Source: CAIYZT01 sp947461435
GTDB taxonomy: Bacteria; Pseudomonadota; Alphaproteobacteria; Rhodobacterales; Rhodobacteraceae
Assembly: GCA_965284435.1 (NCBI GenBank)
Contig: OZ260083.1
Location: 1,302,001-1,366,000, forward strand
Direction: 5' to 3'
DNA length: 64,000 nt
The translations under genes and the position numbers were made by a program. The notes under the pieces were generated by a model, which saw only the letters and a list, made by a program, of their open reading frames with translations, had not been told where the DNA came from and made no database searches. Positions within the stretch are counted from its first letter, which is position 1, and each line of letters begins with the position of its first letter. Positions 1-8,530 of the stretch are shown one piece after another.

Positions 1-2
1 AG

Positions 3-578
3 ATGTCCCCCACCGAGGCAGAGCTTGCCGCCACCGCCAAAGCCTTGCAGTCGTGGCACAAAACCCATCGGTTTTGTTCGGCCTGCGGTGCGCCGTCCGA
101 TATGGCCGAGGCCGGTTGGCAGCGCCTATGCCCCGTCTGCCACACCGCGCATTTCCCCCGTACGGATCCGGTGGTCATCATGTTGGTCACCAAAGGCGAC
201 CGTTTGCTGTTGGGCCGCAGCCCCGGCTGGCCAGACGGGATGTATTCCACGCTTGCCGGTTTCATGGAGCCGGGTGAGACGGTTGAAGCCGCCGTGCGCC
301 GCGAAGTGGCCGAAGAATCGGGCATCGTGGTGGGGCAGGTGCGCTATATCTCGTCGCAGCCATGGCCCTTTCCCGCCTCTTTGATGATCGGCTGTCATGG
401 GCTGGCCGAAACGGAGGAGATCACCATCGACCCAGAAGAGTTGGAAGATGCCCTTTGGGTCACCCGCGCCGACATGGTTTCGGTTCTGGCCGGGCTGCAC
501 CCCAAAATCAAACCCATGCGGCGCGGCGCGATTGCCCATGCGCTGGTGGTCAATTGGCTTGCAGATCGAAAAAATTAA
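3..578 (+). CDS. nudC: NAD(+) diphosphatase NudC, 3' part (5' end outside window)
   Basis: NudC hydrolyses NAD(H) and NAD-capped RNA to NMN(H) and AMP in the cytoplasm. The 191 residues visible hold a four-cysteine zinc ribbon (C25, C28, C43, C46), a complete Nudix box at about residues 86-108 (G-x5-E-x7-RE-x2-EE-x-G-I), and the downstream SQPWPFPxS signature that separates NudC from other Nudix enzymes. Family members are usually 260-320 residues with an extra N-terminal domain before the zinc ribbon. The ATG at position 3 is therefore probably an internal methionine, and the gene should continue to the left of the window. Family identity is secure; the true start is unknown. Confidence 0.9.
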   Translation: MSPTEAELAATAKALQSWHKTHRFCSACGAPSDMAEAGWQRLCPVCHTAHFPRTDPVVIMLVTKGDRLLLGRSPGWPDGMYSTLAGFMEPGETVEAAVRREVAEESGIVVGQVRYISSQPWPFPASLMIGCHGLAETEEITIDPEELEDALWVTRADMVSVLAGLHPKIKPMRRGAIAHALVVNWLADRKN

Positions 579-661
579 CGGCAAGATTCGGGCCGTTGGC
601 AGCCCGCGGTATTCAGGGGACTGCCTGACCAATAAATGAACAAATCATTCGGATCACAGGC

Positions 662-1135
662 ATGAAACTGACGACCAAACAAGACATTGACGCCCCGTCG
701 GATTTCGTCTTTGCGCAGTTATCGGATTTTGACAGCTGGGAACGCGCGGCCATGCGCCGCGGGGTCGAAGTGGACCGGACTGACAAGTTGACAGCGCCGG
801 GGCCGGGCATGTCGTGGCTGGCCAAGTTTCGCTACCGTGGGCGCGAACGCAAGTTGGCGCTGAAAGTTGACCGTGTCGATGCCGAGGGTCAGATCGCCTT
901 TTCGCTGTCTTCCGCGCAATCAGACGGCACCCTCAGCGTGGATCTTGTTGCCATGGCGGCCAAAAGTACCCGTGCCTTCGTGAACATCGATGTTCTGCCA
1001 AAGACCTTTACCGCCAAGCTGTTCGTTCAATCGCTCAAACTTGCCAAGTCGCGGGTTGACAAGAAAGTGGTGCAACGCGCCGCCATGTTCGCCGCCGAAA
1101 TCGAAGAGCGTTACAAGCGCGCGCAGAACCGCTAG
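662..1135 (+). CDS. SRPBCC-fold (START/Bet v1-like) protein
   Basis: This 157-residue protein has no signal peptide and no membrane segment. It begins with the pattern MKLTTKQDIDAPSDFVFAQL, in which a beta strand followed by 'D-x-P-x-x-x-V/F-F' is typical of SRPBCC ligand-binding folds. The rest alternates strand-like segments and ends in a long basic amphipathic helix (about residues 125-157), also typical of the fold. Ligand and role cannot be read from sequence. It follows nudC by about 80 bases on the same strand and may be cotranscribed. Its stop codon overlaps the end of the convergent pheA by four bases. Confidence 0.6.
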   Translation: MKLTTKQDIDAPSDFVFAQLSDFDSWERAAMRRGVEVDRTDKLTAPGPGMSWLAKFRYRGRERKLALKVDRVDAEGQIAFSLSSAQSDGTLSVDLVAMAAKSTRAFVNIDVLPKTFTAKLFVQSLKLAKSRVDKKVVQRAAMFAAEIEERYKRAQNR

Positions 1136-1962
1136 CCGCGTTTGCGGTCTGCGGGATAAACGCCCAGAATCGTGACGGCGCTGGTGAAGAACCGCAACTC
1201 GTCCAACGCCAGTTTGACATTGGCATCCTCCGGGTGGCCTTCGATGTCGGCGTAAAATTCGGTGGCGGTAAAGGTTCCGCCCACCATATAGCTTTCCAGC
1301 TTTGTCATGTTCACACCATTGGTGGCAAAGCCGCCCATCGCCTTGTACAGCGCCGCTGGAATGTTGCGCACGCGAAAGGTGAAGGTGGTGATCATATCCT
1401 CGGCCCGCCGCGCGGGATCTGCGCTGCGCGCCATCACCAAAAAGCGCGTCGTGTTGTTCTTGTGATCTTCGATATGCCGCGCCAAGACCTCAAGCCCATA
1501 GATGGATGCGGCCAATTCGCTGGCCAGCGCCGCGCGGGTCTTGTCCCCCGCCTCGGACACTTCGCGCGCCGCACGGGCATTGTCGCTGCTGACCTTGCCG
1601 CGAATCCCGTGGCTTTTCAAAAAGCCGGCACATTGCGGCAAAATGACCACGTGGCCATGCGCCTCTTGGATGTCTTCCACCTTGGCGCCGCGAACGCCCA
1701 GCAGATTGACATGAACCCGAACAAAGGCTTCGTCCACGATATGCAGCCCGGCCTTGGGCAGAAGGCTATGCACATCGGCCACCCGCCCATAGGTGGAGTT
1801 TTCCACCGCCAGCATGCCCAGATCCACCTCGCCGGTCTGGGTTTTCTCGATCACCTCTTCGAAGGTGACACAAGGAACCGGCTCAAATTCCGGGCGTGCC
1901 TGCTGGCAGGCCTGATGGGAATAGGCGCCCAACTCTCCTTGAAAAGCGATTCGGCCGATCAT
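1132..1962 (-). CDS. pheA: Prephenate dehydratase (monofunctional, with ACT domain)
   Basis: The enzyme converts prephenate to phenylpyruvate in phenylalanine synthesis. The protein of 276 residues opens with the characteristic FQGELGAYSHQA strand, carries the catalytic TTRF motif (in 'NNTTRFLVM'), and ends with an ACT domain containing a KLESY-type motif used for phenylalanine feedback inhibition. There is no chorismate mutase domain. The start at 1962 is chosen because family homology begins there and a GGAG-type ribosome site lies about 10 bases upstream; an open frame runs on to 2109 but has no family similarity. It is divergent from cycM. Confidence 0.92.
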   Translation of the reverse strand: MIGRIAFQGELGAYSHQACQQARPEFEPVPCVTFEEVIEKTQTGEVDLGMLAVENSTYGRVADVHSLLPKAGLHIVDEAFVRVHVNLLGVRGAKVEDIQEAHGHVVILPQCAGFLKSHGIRGKVSSDNARAAREVSEAGDKTRAALASELAASIYGLEVLARHIEDHKNNTTRFLVMARSADPARRAEDMITTFTFRVRNIPAALYKAMGGFATNGVNMTKLESYMVGGTFTATEFYADIEGHPEDANVKLALDELRFFTSAVTILGVYPADRKRG

Positions 1963-2083
1963 TTCGCTACACTCCGCCGCAAAATTCCCCAGATAGGGGC
2001 GATTGGTCGCGCTAGTACACCTTGAATCCCGGTGGGGGAAGCGGGTACATACCGCGCAACCAAGCCGTAAGGGAAGGCGCGAC

Positions 2084-2608
2084 ATGTTCGACACGATGAC
2101 AGTGACCAAAGCCGTTTCGGCTGTATGCGGATCGCTTTTGATCTTTCTTTTTGCCTCATGGGCAGCCGATTCCCTGTATCACACGGGTCCGGCTGAAGGG
2201 CATGGCGGCGAAGAGGTTGCGCAGGCCTATACCATCGACACTGGCGCGGAAGAGCCGACAGAAGCCGTTGAAGAAGGCCCGGCTTTTGCCGATGTTCTCG
2301 CCTCGGCCGATCCGGTCGCCGGCGAGAAGGTGTTTGGAAAATGCAAGGCCTGCCACAAGGTTGACGGCAGCAATGGCACAGGTCCGCACCTGAACGGCGT
2401 TGTGGGGCGCAACCATGCCTCGGTCGAAGGATTTGGCTATTCCGAGGCGATGCTGGCCACCGCCTCCGAAGTTTGGTCGCCTGAGATCATGAACGAATTC
2501 CTGACCAATCCCAAAGGCTATGTCGTGGGAACGAAGATGTCCTTTGCCGGTCTGCCCAAGGTCGAAGATCGCGCCAATGTGATCGCCTATTTGGCAACCC
2601 TGCCATAA
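2084..2608 (+). CDS. cycM: Membrane-anchored c-type cytochrome (cy/c552 type)
   Basis: This 174-residue cytochrome resembles the membrane-tethered electron carriers (Paracoccus c552/CycM, Rhodobacter cy) that pass electrons from the bc1 complex to terminal oxidases or the photosynthetic reaction centre. Residues about 8-28 form an uncleaved N-terminal membrane helix. An acidic Ala/Pro/Glu-rich linker (about 35-70) follows, then a class I cytochrome c domain with CKACH (87-91) and a likely axial methionine in GTKMSF (M152). The start at 2084 sits just before the hydrophobic segment and follows a GGGAAGG ribosome site; an in-frame start at 2003 would add an unlikely Arg-rich leader. A terminator follows immediately. 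Confidence 0.85.
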   Translation: MFDTMTVTKAVSAVCGSLLIFLFASWAADSLYHTGPAEGHGGEEVAQAYTIDTGAEEPTEAVEEGPAFADVLASADPVAGEKVFGKCKACHKVDGSNGTGPHLNGVVGRNHASVEGFGYSEAMLATASEVWSPEIMNEFLTNPKGYVVGTKMSFAGLPKVEDRANVIAYLATLP

Positions 2609-2636
2609 GGCACGAAAAAACAGCACAAGAACCGCA

Positions 2637-2663
2637 GGCCGCCCCGCACCGGGCGGCCTTTTT
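2637..2663 (+). terminator. Rho-independent terminator of cycM
   Basis: An 8-bp GC-only stem (2637-2644 pairing with 2651-2658) with a 6-base loop is followed directly by TTTTT. It lies 29 bases after the cycM stop and separates it from the yej operon. Confidence 0.85.
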
Positions 2664-2765
2664 CATGCCAAATCTCTTGCGCCGGAACTTGTGACATGGA
2701 CAAATCTGGTTTTAGCATAAACTGTCAGACAGGCGTCACATCAAGGCGCGGCGAAACGGGAGAAG

Positions 2766-4676
2766 ATGATGGCACAGCGCACGCTCGCTCGGGGACTACA
2801 GATTGATACCAGTGGAACCGCCAGGTCCCTTGCGTTGGGTCTTTTGATCGCCGCATGTCTGACCCCGGTGATGGGCCGGGCGCAGGAGGTGACGGTCAGC
2901 CATGGCATCTCGACCTTTGGAAATCTGAAATACCCCGCCGACGCTGCGCATCTGGACTATGTGAACCCCGATGCCCCAAAGGGCGGCGAATACAGCATGT
3001 GGGCCTTTGGCACCTTTGATTCCATGAACCCCTATTCGGTGCAAGGCGTGCCTGCCGCGTTGGCGTCGCTTCCCTATGAATCGATCCTGACCGGCACCTT
3101 GGATGAAATCGGCGCCTCTTACTGTCTTTTGTGCGAGACGATGGAATATCCGGCGGATCGTTCCTGGGTGGTCTTCAACCTGCGTAAGGATGTGACCTTT
3201 TCGGACGGATCGCCCTTTACCGCCGATGACGTGGTCTTCAGCTACAACCTGCTGCGCGAGAAGGGCATCGCGGAATTCCGGGCCGTTTTCAACGAAAAGG
3301 TCCAAGGGGTCGAAGCTTTGGATCCCTACAAGGTGAAATTCACCTTCGTGCCCGGCACACCCTTTCGGGATATGCCTTCCACCGTCGGCAGCCTGACCAT
3401 TTTCTCCAAGGCCGATTACGAAGCAAACGGCCGCGATCTGGAAAAATCCTCGCTTGAGCCGTTCATGGGCACCGGTCAATACATGCTCGACAGCATGAAG
3501 CCGGGCGAGCAGATCATCTATCGCCGCAACCCCAACTATTGGGGCAATGCGCATCCCTTCTCCGTCGGCACAGGCAATTTTGACACGTTGCGTGTCGAAT
3601 ACTTCGCCGATGACACCGCCGCCTTCGAGGCGTTCAAGACCGGCACCTATACCTTCCGTTCTGAAAACTCCTCCAAGCAATGGGCCACCGCCTATGATTT
3701 CCCCAACCTGAACGACGGTTGGGTGAAAAAGGAAGAAATCGCCAACGGCAACATCGCGTCGGGTCAGGCGTTCCTGTTCAACCTGCGCCGCGAGAAATTC
3801 CAAGACCCCCGCGTGCGCGAGGCCGTTGGTCTTATGTTCAACTTCGAATGGTCGAACGAGACATTGTTTTACGGGTTGTATCAGCGCATCAACTCGATCT
3901 GGGACAACACGCAGATGGCCGCGATGGGTCCGGCCAGCCCTGCCGAAGCGGCAATCTTGCAGCCGCTGGTGGACGAAGGTCTGCTCGACGCCTCTATCTT
4001 GACCGATGACGCCGTCATGGCGCCGGTGTCGTCAAAGGACACGCAGCTTGACCGTGGAAACCTGCGCAAAGCCTCGGCGCTGTTGGACGAGGCGGGTTGG
4101 ACCGTGGGCGATGACGGCATGCGCCGCAACGCCGCAGGCGAGGTTTTGGCGATCGAGTTTCTGGAAGACAGCCCCAGCTTTGAACGGGTGATCAACCCCT
4201 ATGTCGAAAACCTCAAGGCGCTGGGCATTGATGCGACGCTGACCATCGTGGACGCCGCCCAGATGAGCCAGCGGTCAGATCCGCCCGCCTTTGATTTCGA
4301 TATGATCGTTGGCAATGCTGTCAATGGGTACGAGCCGGGCGGCGAGATGCAGCAATCCTACTCGTCCGAAACGAAAGACAATTCGACCCGCAACCGGGCA
4401 GGTCTGGCCAATCCGGCGGTCGACCGGCTTTTGGACGGTGTCGAAGCCGCCAAGACCCGCGAAGAGCTGGACGTGGCCACGCAGGCCCTGGACAGGGTGC
4501 TGCGCTCCACCCAGTTCTGGGTGCCGCAATGGTACAAGAACGTCTATACCGTGGCCTATTATGATGTCTTTGGCCGGCCAGAGGCCCCCCCGACCTATGC
4601 CTTGGGCGACATGAGCCTGTGGTGGTATGACGCCGAAAAGGCCGACAAGCTGAAGGCAGCCGGGATTTTGAAATAA
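2766..4676 (+). CDS. yejA: Peptide ABC transporter substrate-binding protein (YejA type)
   Basis: This is the periplasmic solute receptor (SBP family 5) of a Yej-type oligopeptide importer, which in enterobacteria takes up microcin C and N-formylated peptides. The 636-residue protein starts with an extended signal sequence (hydrophobic core about residues 20-36, probable cleavage near GRA-QE). It then shows YejA hallmarks: 'HGISTFGNLKYPADAAHLDYVNPDAPKGG' split over about 46-75, and the DVTFSDGSPFTADDVVFS strand pair. Two ATG codons stand in tandem at the start. yejB begins 3 bases after the stop, so this leads a four-gene transport operon. Peptide specificity is inferred from family only. Confidence 0.9.
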   Translation: MMAQRTLARGLQIDTSGTARSLALGLLIAACLTPVMGRAQEVTVSHGISTFGNLKYPADAAHLDYVNPDAPKGGEYSMWAFGTFDSMNPYSVQGVPAALASLPYESILTGTLDEIGASYCLLCETMEYPADRSWVVFNLRKDVTFSDGSPFTADDVVFSYNLLREKGIAEFRAVFNEKVQGVEALDPYKVKFTFVPGTPFRDMPSTVGSLTIFSKADYEANGRDLEKSSLEPFMGTGQYMLDSMKPGEQIIYRRNPNYWGNAHPFSVGTGNFDTLRVEYFADDTAAFEAFKTGTYTFRSENSSKQWATAYDFPNLNDGWVKKEEIANGNIASGQAFLFNLRREKFQDPRVREAVGLMFNFEWSNETLFYGLYQRINSIWDNTQMAAMGPASPAEAAILQPLVDEGLLDASILTDDAVMAPVSSKDTQLDRGNLRKASALLDEAGWTVGDDGMRRNAAGEVLAIEFLEDSPSFERVINPYVENLKALGIDATLTIVDAAQMSQRSDPPAFDFDMIVGNAVNGYEPGGEMQQSYSSETKDNSTRNRAGLANPAVDRLLDGVEAAKTREELDVATQALDRVLRSTQFWVPQWYKNVYTVAYYDVFGRPEAPPTYALGDMSLWWYDAEKADKLKAAGILK

Positions 4677-4679
4677 AGG

Positions 4680-5831
4680 ATGCTCACCTACATCCTGCGC
4701 CGACTGCTGCTCGTGATCCCGACGTTGTTCGGGATCATGGTCATCAACTTCTCTTTGACCCAATTCGTGCCCGGGGGACCGATTGATCAGGTGCTCGCCC
4801 GCGTTCAGGGCGAGGGTGACGCGATCGAGGCCCTGTCAGGCAATGGGTCGGATCCGGGCATCGAAGAGTCGGATGGCGACAGCGCCTATATCGGCGCGCG
4901 TGGTCTGCCGCCCGAATTCATCGACAAGTTGGAAATCGACTTTGGCTTTGCCCGCATTGTCTGCGCGCCCGGCTTTGTGGGCGAACTCACGCTGAAAGAC
5001 CCGGCCTGCACCAAGCAAAAGATCGGCGCTTTCGAACGCTTCTGGATCATGCTGGGCAATTACGTCACCTTCGATTTCGGCGAAAGCTATTTCCGCGATA
5101 TCGGGGTTTTCGAACTGGTGGCGGAAAAGCTGCCCGTCTCCATCACGCTGGGCCTGTGGTCCACCCTGATTGCCTATATCGTCTCCATCCCGCTGGGCAT
5201 CCGCAAAGCGGTTCACGAAGGATCAAGGTTCGACAGTTGGACATCGGCCGTCATCGTTGCCGCCTATGCCATCCCGTCGTTCCTTTTTGCCATCGTGTTG
5301 ATCGTTCTGTTCGCGGGCGGCAGCTATTGGCAGATCTTTCCGCTGCGCGGCCTTGGGTCGGACGGCGCCGATCAGTTGGGTCTTTTGCCGCGATTTGCCG
5401 ATTATCTGTGGCACATCACCTTGCCGATCACCGCCATGCTGATTTCCAGTTTCACCACGCTGACCATGCTGACCAAAAACAGCTTTCTGGACGAAATTCG
5501 CAAGCAATACGTGATGACAGCCCGCGCCAAGGGCCTGTCAGAGGGCCGGGTTCTGTATGGCCATGTGTTTCGCAACGCCATGCTGATCGTCATCGCCGGA
5601 TTTCCCAGCCTGTTCGTTTCGGTGTTCTTCGGTTCCAGCTTGCTGATCGAAACCATCTTCTCGCTGGATGGTCTGGGTCAACTTGGCTTCAAATCCGCGG
5701 TCGAGCGGGATTATCCGGTGATCTTTGGCACGTTGTTTGCCTTTGGCCTGTTGGGTCTTGTGATGGGCATATTGTCGGACATGATGTATGCATGGGTCGA
5801 TCCGCGGATCGACTTTGAAAGCCGGGGGTAG
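4680..5831 (+). CDS. yejB: Peptide ABC transporter permease (YejB type)
   Basis: This 383-residue inner-membrane permease has the N-terminal 'MLTYILRRLLLVIPTLFGIM' helix shared by OppB/DppB/YejB proteins. A long periplasmic loop (about residues 35-145), larger than in OppB and typical of YejB, includes two cysteines that may pair. The permease core follows with the EAA-type loop (ARAKGLSEGRVLYGHVFRNA) that contacts the ATPase. It lies between yejA and yejE with spacings of 3 bases on each side and should pair with YejE in the transporter. Confidence 0.9.
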   Translation: MLTYILRRLLLVIPTLFGIMVINFSLTQFVPGGPIDQVLARVQGEGDAIEALSGNGSDPGIEESDGDSAYIGARGLPPEFIDKLEIDFGFARIVCAPGFVGELTLKDPACTKQKIGAFERFWIMLGNYVTFDFGESYFRDIGVFELVAEKLPVSITLGLWSTLIAYIVSIPLGIRKAVHEGSRFDSWTSAVIVAAYAIPSFLFAIVLIVLFAGGSYWQIFPLRGLGSDGADQLGLLPRFADYLWHITLPITAMLISSFTTLTMLTKNSFLDEIRKQYVMTARAKGLSEGRVLYGHVFRNAMLIVIAGFPSLFVSVFFGSSLLIETIFSLDGLGQLGFKSAVERDYPVIFGTLFAFGLLGLVMGILSDMMYAWVDPRIDFESRG

Positions 5832-5834
5832 GCG

Positions 5835-6944
5835 ATGAAACTCTCGGCTTTGAACCAACGCCGCTGGAAGAACTTCAAGTCCAACCGCAGGGCCTTGTGG
5901 TCGCTGATCCTGTTTGGCGCGCTGTATATCCTGTCGCTGGGCGCCGAGGTTCTGGCCAACGACAAACCGCTTTTGGTCAGCTATCGCGGCGAATGGCACA
6001 TGCCATTCGTGAAATTCTATTCGGAACGGGACTTTGGGGGCGATTTTCAAACCGAGGCGGTCTATCCCGATCCTGTGGTGCAATGCCTGATCAAATCAGG
6101 GGGGATGGTCGGTTGTTTTGACACGCCTGAAACGATGATCCAGTCCATCAATCTGGGCGAAATGGACGGGGCTGACGGCTTTTACAAAGGCTTCATCCTG
6201 TGGGCGCCGATCCCCTACAGCTATACCACCGTGAACAATGTTGATGGCGCGGCCCCTTCGGCCCCCGATGGCAAGCACCTTTTGGGCACCGATGACACGG
6301 CGCGCGATGTGCTGGCGCGGGTCATCTACGGCTTTCGCCTGTCGGTCAGCTTTGCCCTTATCGTCTCGGTCCTGACATCGGTCATCGGAATCATTGCCGG
6401 GGCCATTCAGGGCTATTTCGGCGGACTGACCGATCTGATCTTTCAGCGCGTCATTGAAATCTGGGGATCAACGCCGATGCTGTATGTCATCATCATCGTG
6501 GCGGCGATCTGGCAGATGAATTTCTGGCTTTTGGTCGGCCTGTCGGTTCTGTTCGGCTGGATGGGGCTGGTCGGTCTTGTGCGCGCCGAATTTCTGCGCG
6601 CGCGGAACTTTGAATATGTCCGCGCCGCGCAGGCGCTGGGCGTTTCGGATGCCAAGATCATCTTTCGCCACGTCCTGCCCAACGCGATGGTCGCGACGCT
6701 GACCTTCTTGCCCTTCGTGATCACGGGCGCCATCGGCTCTTTGGCCTCGCTGGATTATCTGGGCTTTGGCATGCCCTCATCCGCCCCCTCGCTTGGCGAG
6801 TTGACGCAGCAAGCCAAGCAAAACCTGCAAGCGCCTTGGCTGGCTTTTACCGCCTTTGTCACCTTCGCCACCATGCTGGCGCTGCTGGTCTTCGTTTTCG
6901 AAGGCGTGCGCGATGCCTTTGATCCCCGAAAGACCTTTAAATGA
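5835..6944 (+). CDS. yejE: Peptide ABC transporter permease (YejE type)
   Basis: This is the second permease of the transporter, 369 residues. One N-terminal membrane helix (about 19-36) is followed by a large extracytoplasmic insertion up to about residue 150. The sequence then reads 'HLLGTDDTARDVLARVIYGFR', the standard entry to the OppC/DppC/YejE permease domain, and ends with the EAA loop (RAAQALGVSDAKIIFRHVLP) and a C-terminal 'FDPRKTFK' tail. Its last 4 bases overlap the yejF start, indicating translational coupling. Confidence 0.9.
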   Translation: MKLSALNQRRWKNFKSNRRALWSLILFGALYILSLGAEVLANDKPLLVSYRGEWHMPFVKFYSERDFGGDFQTEAVYPDPVVQCLIKSGGMVGCFDTPETMIQSINLGEMDGADGFYKGFILWAPIPYSYTTVNNVDGAAPSAPDGKHLLGTDDTARDVLARVIYGFRLSVSFALIVSVLTSVIGIIAGAIQGYFGGLTDLIFQRVIEIWGSTPMLYVIIIVAAIWQMNFWLLVGLSVLFGWMGLVGLVRAEFLRARNFEYVRAAQALGVSDAKIIFRHVLPNAMVATLTFLPFVITGAIGSLASLDYLGFGMPSSAPSLGELTQQAKQNLQAPWLAFTAFVTFATMLALLVFVFEGVRDAFDPRKTFK

Positions 6945-8530
6945 GCCTTCTGGAGATCAAGAATCTGACCGTCACCTTCCATCAGGACGGCCGCGATATT
7001 CGCGCCGTGCGCAACGTCAGCCTGCGGGTGGAAAAGGGCGAAACCTTGGCCCTTGTGGGCGAAAGCGGGTCGGGCAAATCGCTGACGGCTTTGTCGAGCG
7101 TCAAACTCTTGCCCGATACGGCCGATTATTCGGGGCAGGTTCTGTTCAAGGGGGCCGATACCCTTACCATGGGTGCCAAGGATTTGCAGGCGTTGCGCGG
7201 CAATGACATCAGCTTTATTTTCCAAGAGCCGATGACCAGCCTCAACCCGCTGCACACCATCGAAAAGCAGTTGGCCGAATCCTTGCTGCTGCATCAGGGT
7301 CTGGCAGGTCCGGCGGCCCGGGCGCGCGTGATCGACCTTCTGACCAAGGTCGGCATCAACGATCCCCAAAGCCGTCTGGCGGCCTATCCTCATCAGCTGT
7401 CCGGCGGCCAGCGCCAACGCGTGATGATCGCCATGGCGCTTGCCAACGGACCGGAGCTTTTGATTGCGGACGAGCCGACGACAGCACTGGATGTGACCAT
7501 TCAGGCGCAGATTCTGGATTTGCTGGCAGATCTGAAACGATCCGAGGGGTTGAGCCTTCTGTTCATCACCCATGATCTGACCATCGTGCGCCGTATCGCA
7601 GACCGCGTGGCCGTGATGAAAGACGGCGAGGTGGTCGAAACCGGCCCGGTCGATCAGGTATTTGCAAGCCCCCAGCACCCCTATACGCAAAGTCTTCTGG
7701 CGGCCGAACCAAAGGGCCAGCCGCACCCCGTCCCTGAGGCCGCACCGCAGGTTCTGGCCGCGAAGAACATCCGCGTCTGGTTTCCCGTGAACCGCGGCCT
7801 TCTGCGCCGCACCGTGGGCTATATCAAGGCGGTCAACGACACGTCCTTGACCCTGCACCGGGGGGAAACCCTTGGTATTGTGGGCGAAAGTGGATCAGGA
7901 AAGACGACCTTGGCCCTGGCCCTTCTGCGTCTGGTCCCGTTTCAGGGCCGCGCGGTCTTTTTGGGCCGTGATCTTGCCGCGGTTCAAGGCGCCGATCTGC
8001 GTGCACTGCGCCGCGATATGCAGATCGTCTTTCAAGATCCCTTTGGCAGCCTGTCGCCCCGCATGACGGCCGAAGACATCATCGCCGAAGGCCTGTCGGT
8101 TCATGGGCTGGAACCGGGCCGGGACCGGCGCACCATGGTGGCCGAAGTGATGCGCGAGGTTGGTCTGGACCCACAGACGATGGCGCGCTATCCGCATGAA
8201 TTTTCGGGCGGCCAGCGTCAGCGCATCGCCATCGCCCGCGCCATGATCCTGCGCCCGCAGCTGTTGGTTCTGGATGAACCAACCTCGGCGCTGGACATGA
8301 CCGTGCAGGTGCAAATCGTCGATCTTCTGCGCCAATTGCAAGAAAAATGGCAGCTGGCCTATCTGTTCATCAGCCATGACCTGCGCGTCGTGCGCGCGCT
8401 GTCGCACCGCATCATGGTGATGAAAGGCGGCGATGTGGTTGAAGAGGGCCCCGCGCAACAGGTCTTTGACAATCCCCAAAATCCCTATACGCAAAGCCTA
8501 TTGAAGGCGGCATTCGGGCATTTGACATGA
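6941..8530 (+). CDS. yejF: Peptide ABC transporter ATPase with two fused nucleotide-binding domains (YejF type)
   Basis: The 529-residue cytoplasmic ATPase energises the YejABE importer. It contains two complete ABC domains: Walker A GESGSGKS at about residues 40-47 and again at about 313-320, signatures LSGGQRQR and FSGGQRQR, and Walker B LIADEPTTALD and LVLDEPTSALD. Each half ends with the Opp/Dpp C-terminal extension that includes 'NPQNPYTQSLL' or 'SPQHPYTQSLL'. The single-chain double ATPase separates YejF from the OppD plus OppF arrangement. It overlaps both neighbours by 4 bases. Confidence 0.92.
   Translation: MSLLEIKNLTVTFHQDGRDIRAVRNVSLRVEKGETLALVGESGSGKSLTALSSVKLLPDTADYSGQVLFKGADTLTMGAKDLQALRGNDISFIFQEPMTSLNPLHTIEKQLAESLLLHQGLAGPAARARVIDLLTKVGINDPQSRLAAYPHQLSGGQRQRVMIAMALANGPELLIADEPTTALDVTIQAQILDLLADLKRSEGLSLLFITHDLTIVRRIADRVAVMKDGEVVETGPVDQVFASPQHPYTQSLLAAEPKGQPHPVPEAAPQVLAAKNIRVWFPVNRGLLRRTVGYIKAVNDTSLTLHRGETLGIVGESGSGKTTLALALLRLVPFQGRAVFLGRDLAAVQGADLRALRRDMQIVFQDPFGSLSPRMTAEDIIAEGLSVHGLEPGRDRRTMVAEVMREVGLDPQTMARYPHEFSGGQRQRIAIARAMILRPQLLVLDEPTSALDMTVQVQIVDLLRQLQEKWQLAYLFISHDLRVVRALSHRIMVMKGGDVVEEGPAQQVFDNPQNPYTQSLLKAAFGHLT

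Noticed and set aside
2796..3803. 335-codon reverse-strand open frame opposite yejA
   Set aside because: It is antisense to a clear binding-protein gene, has no family signature and is His/Arg-rich as expected from complementary GC-rich code.
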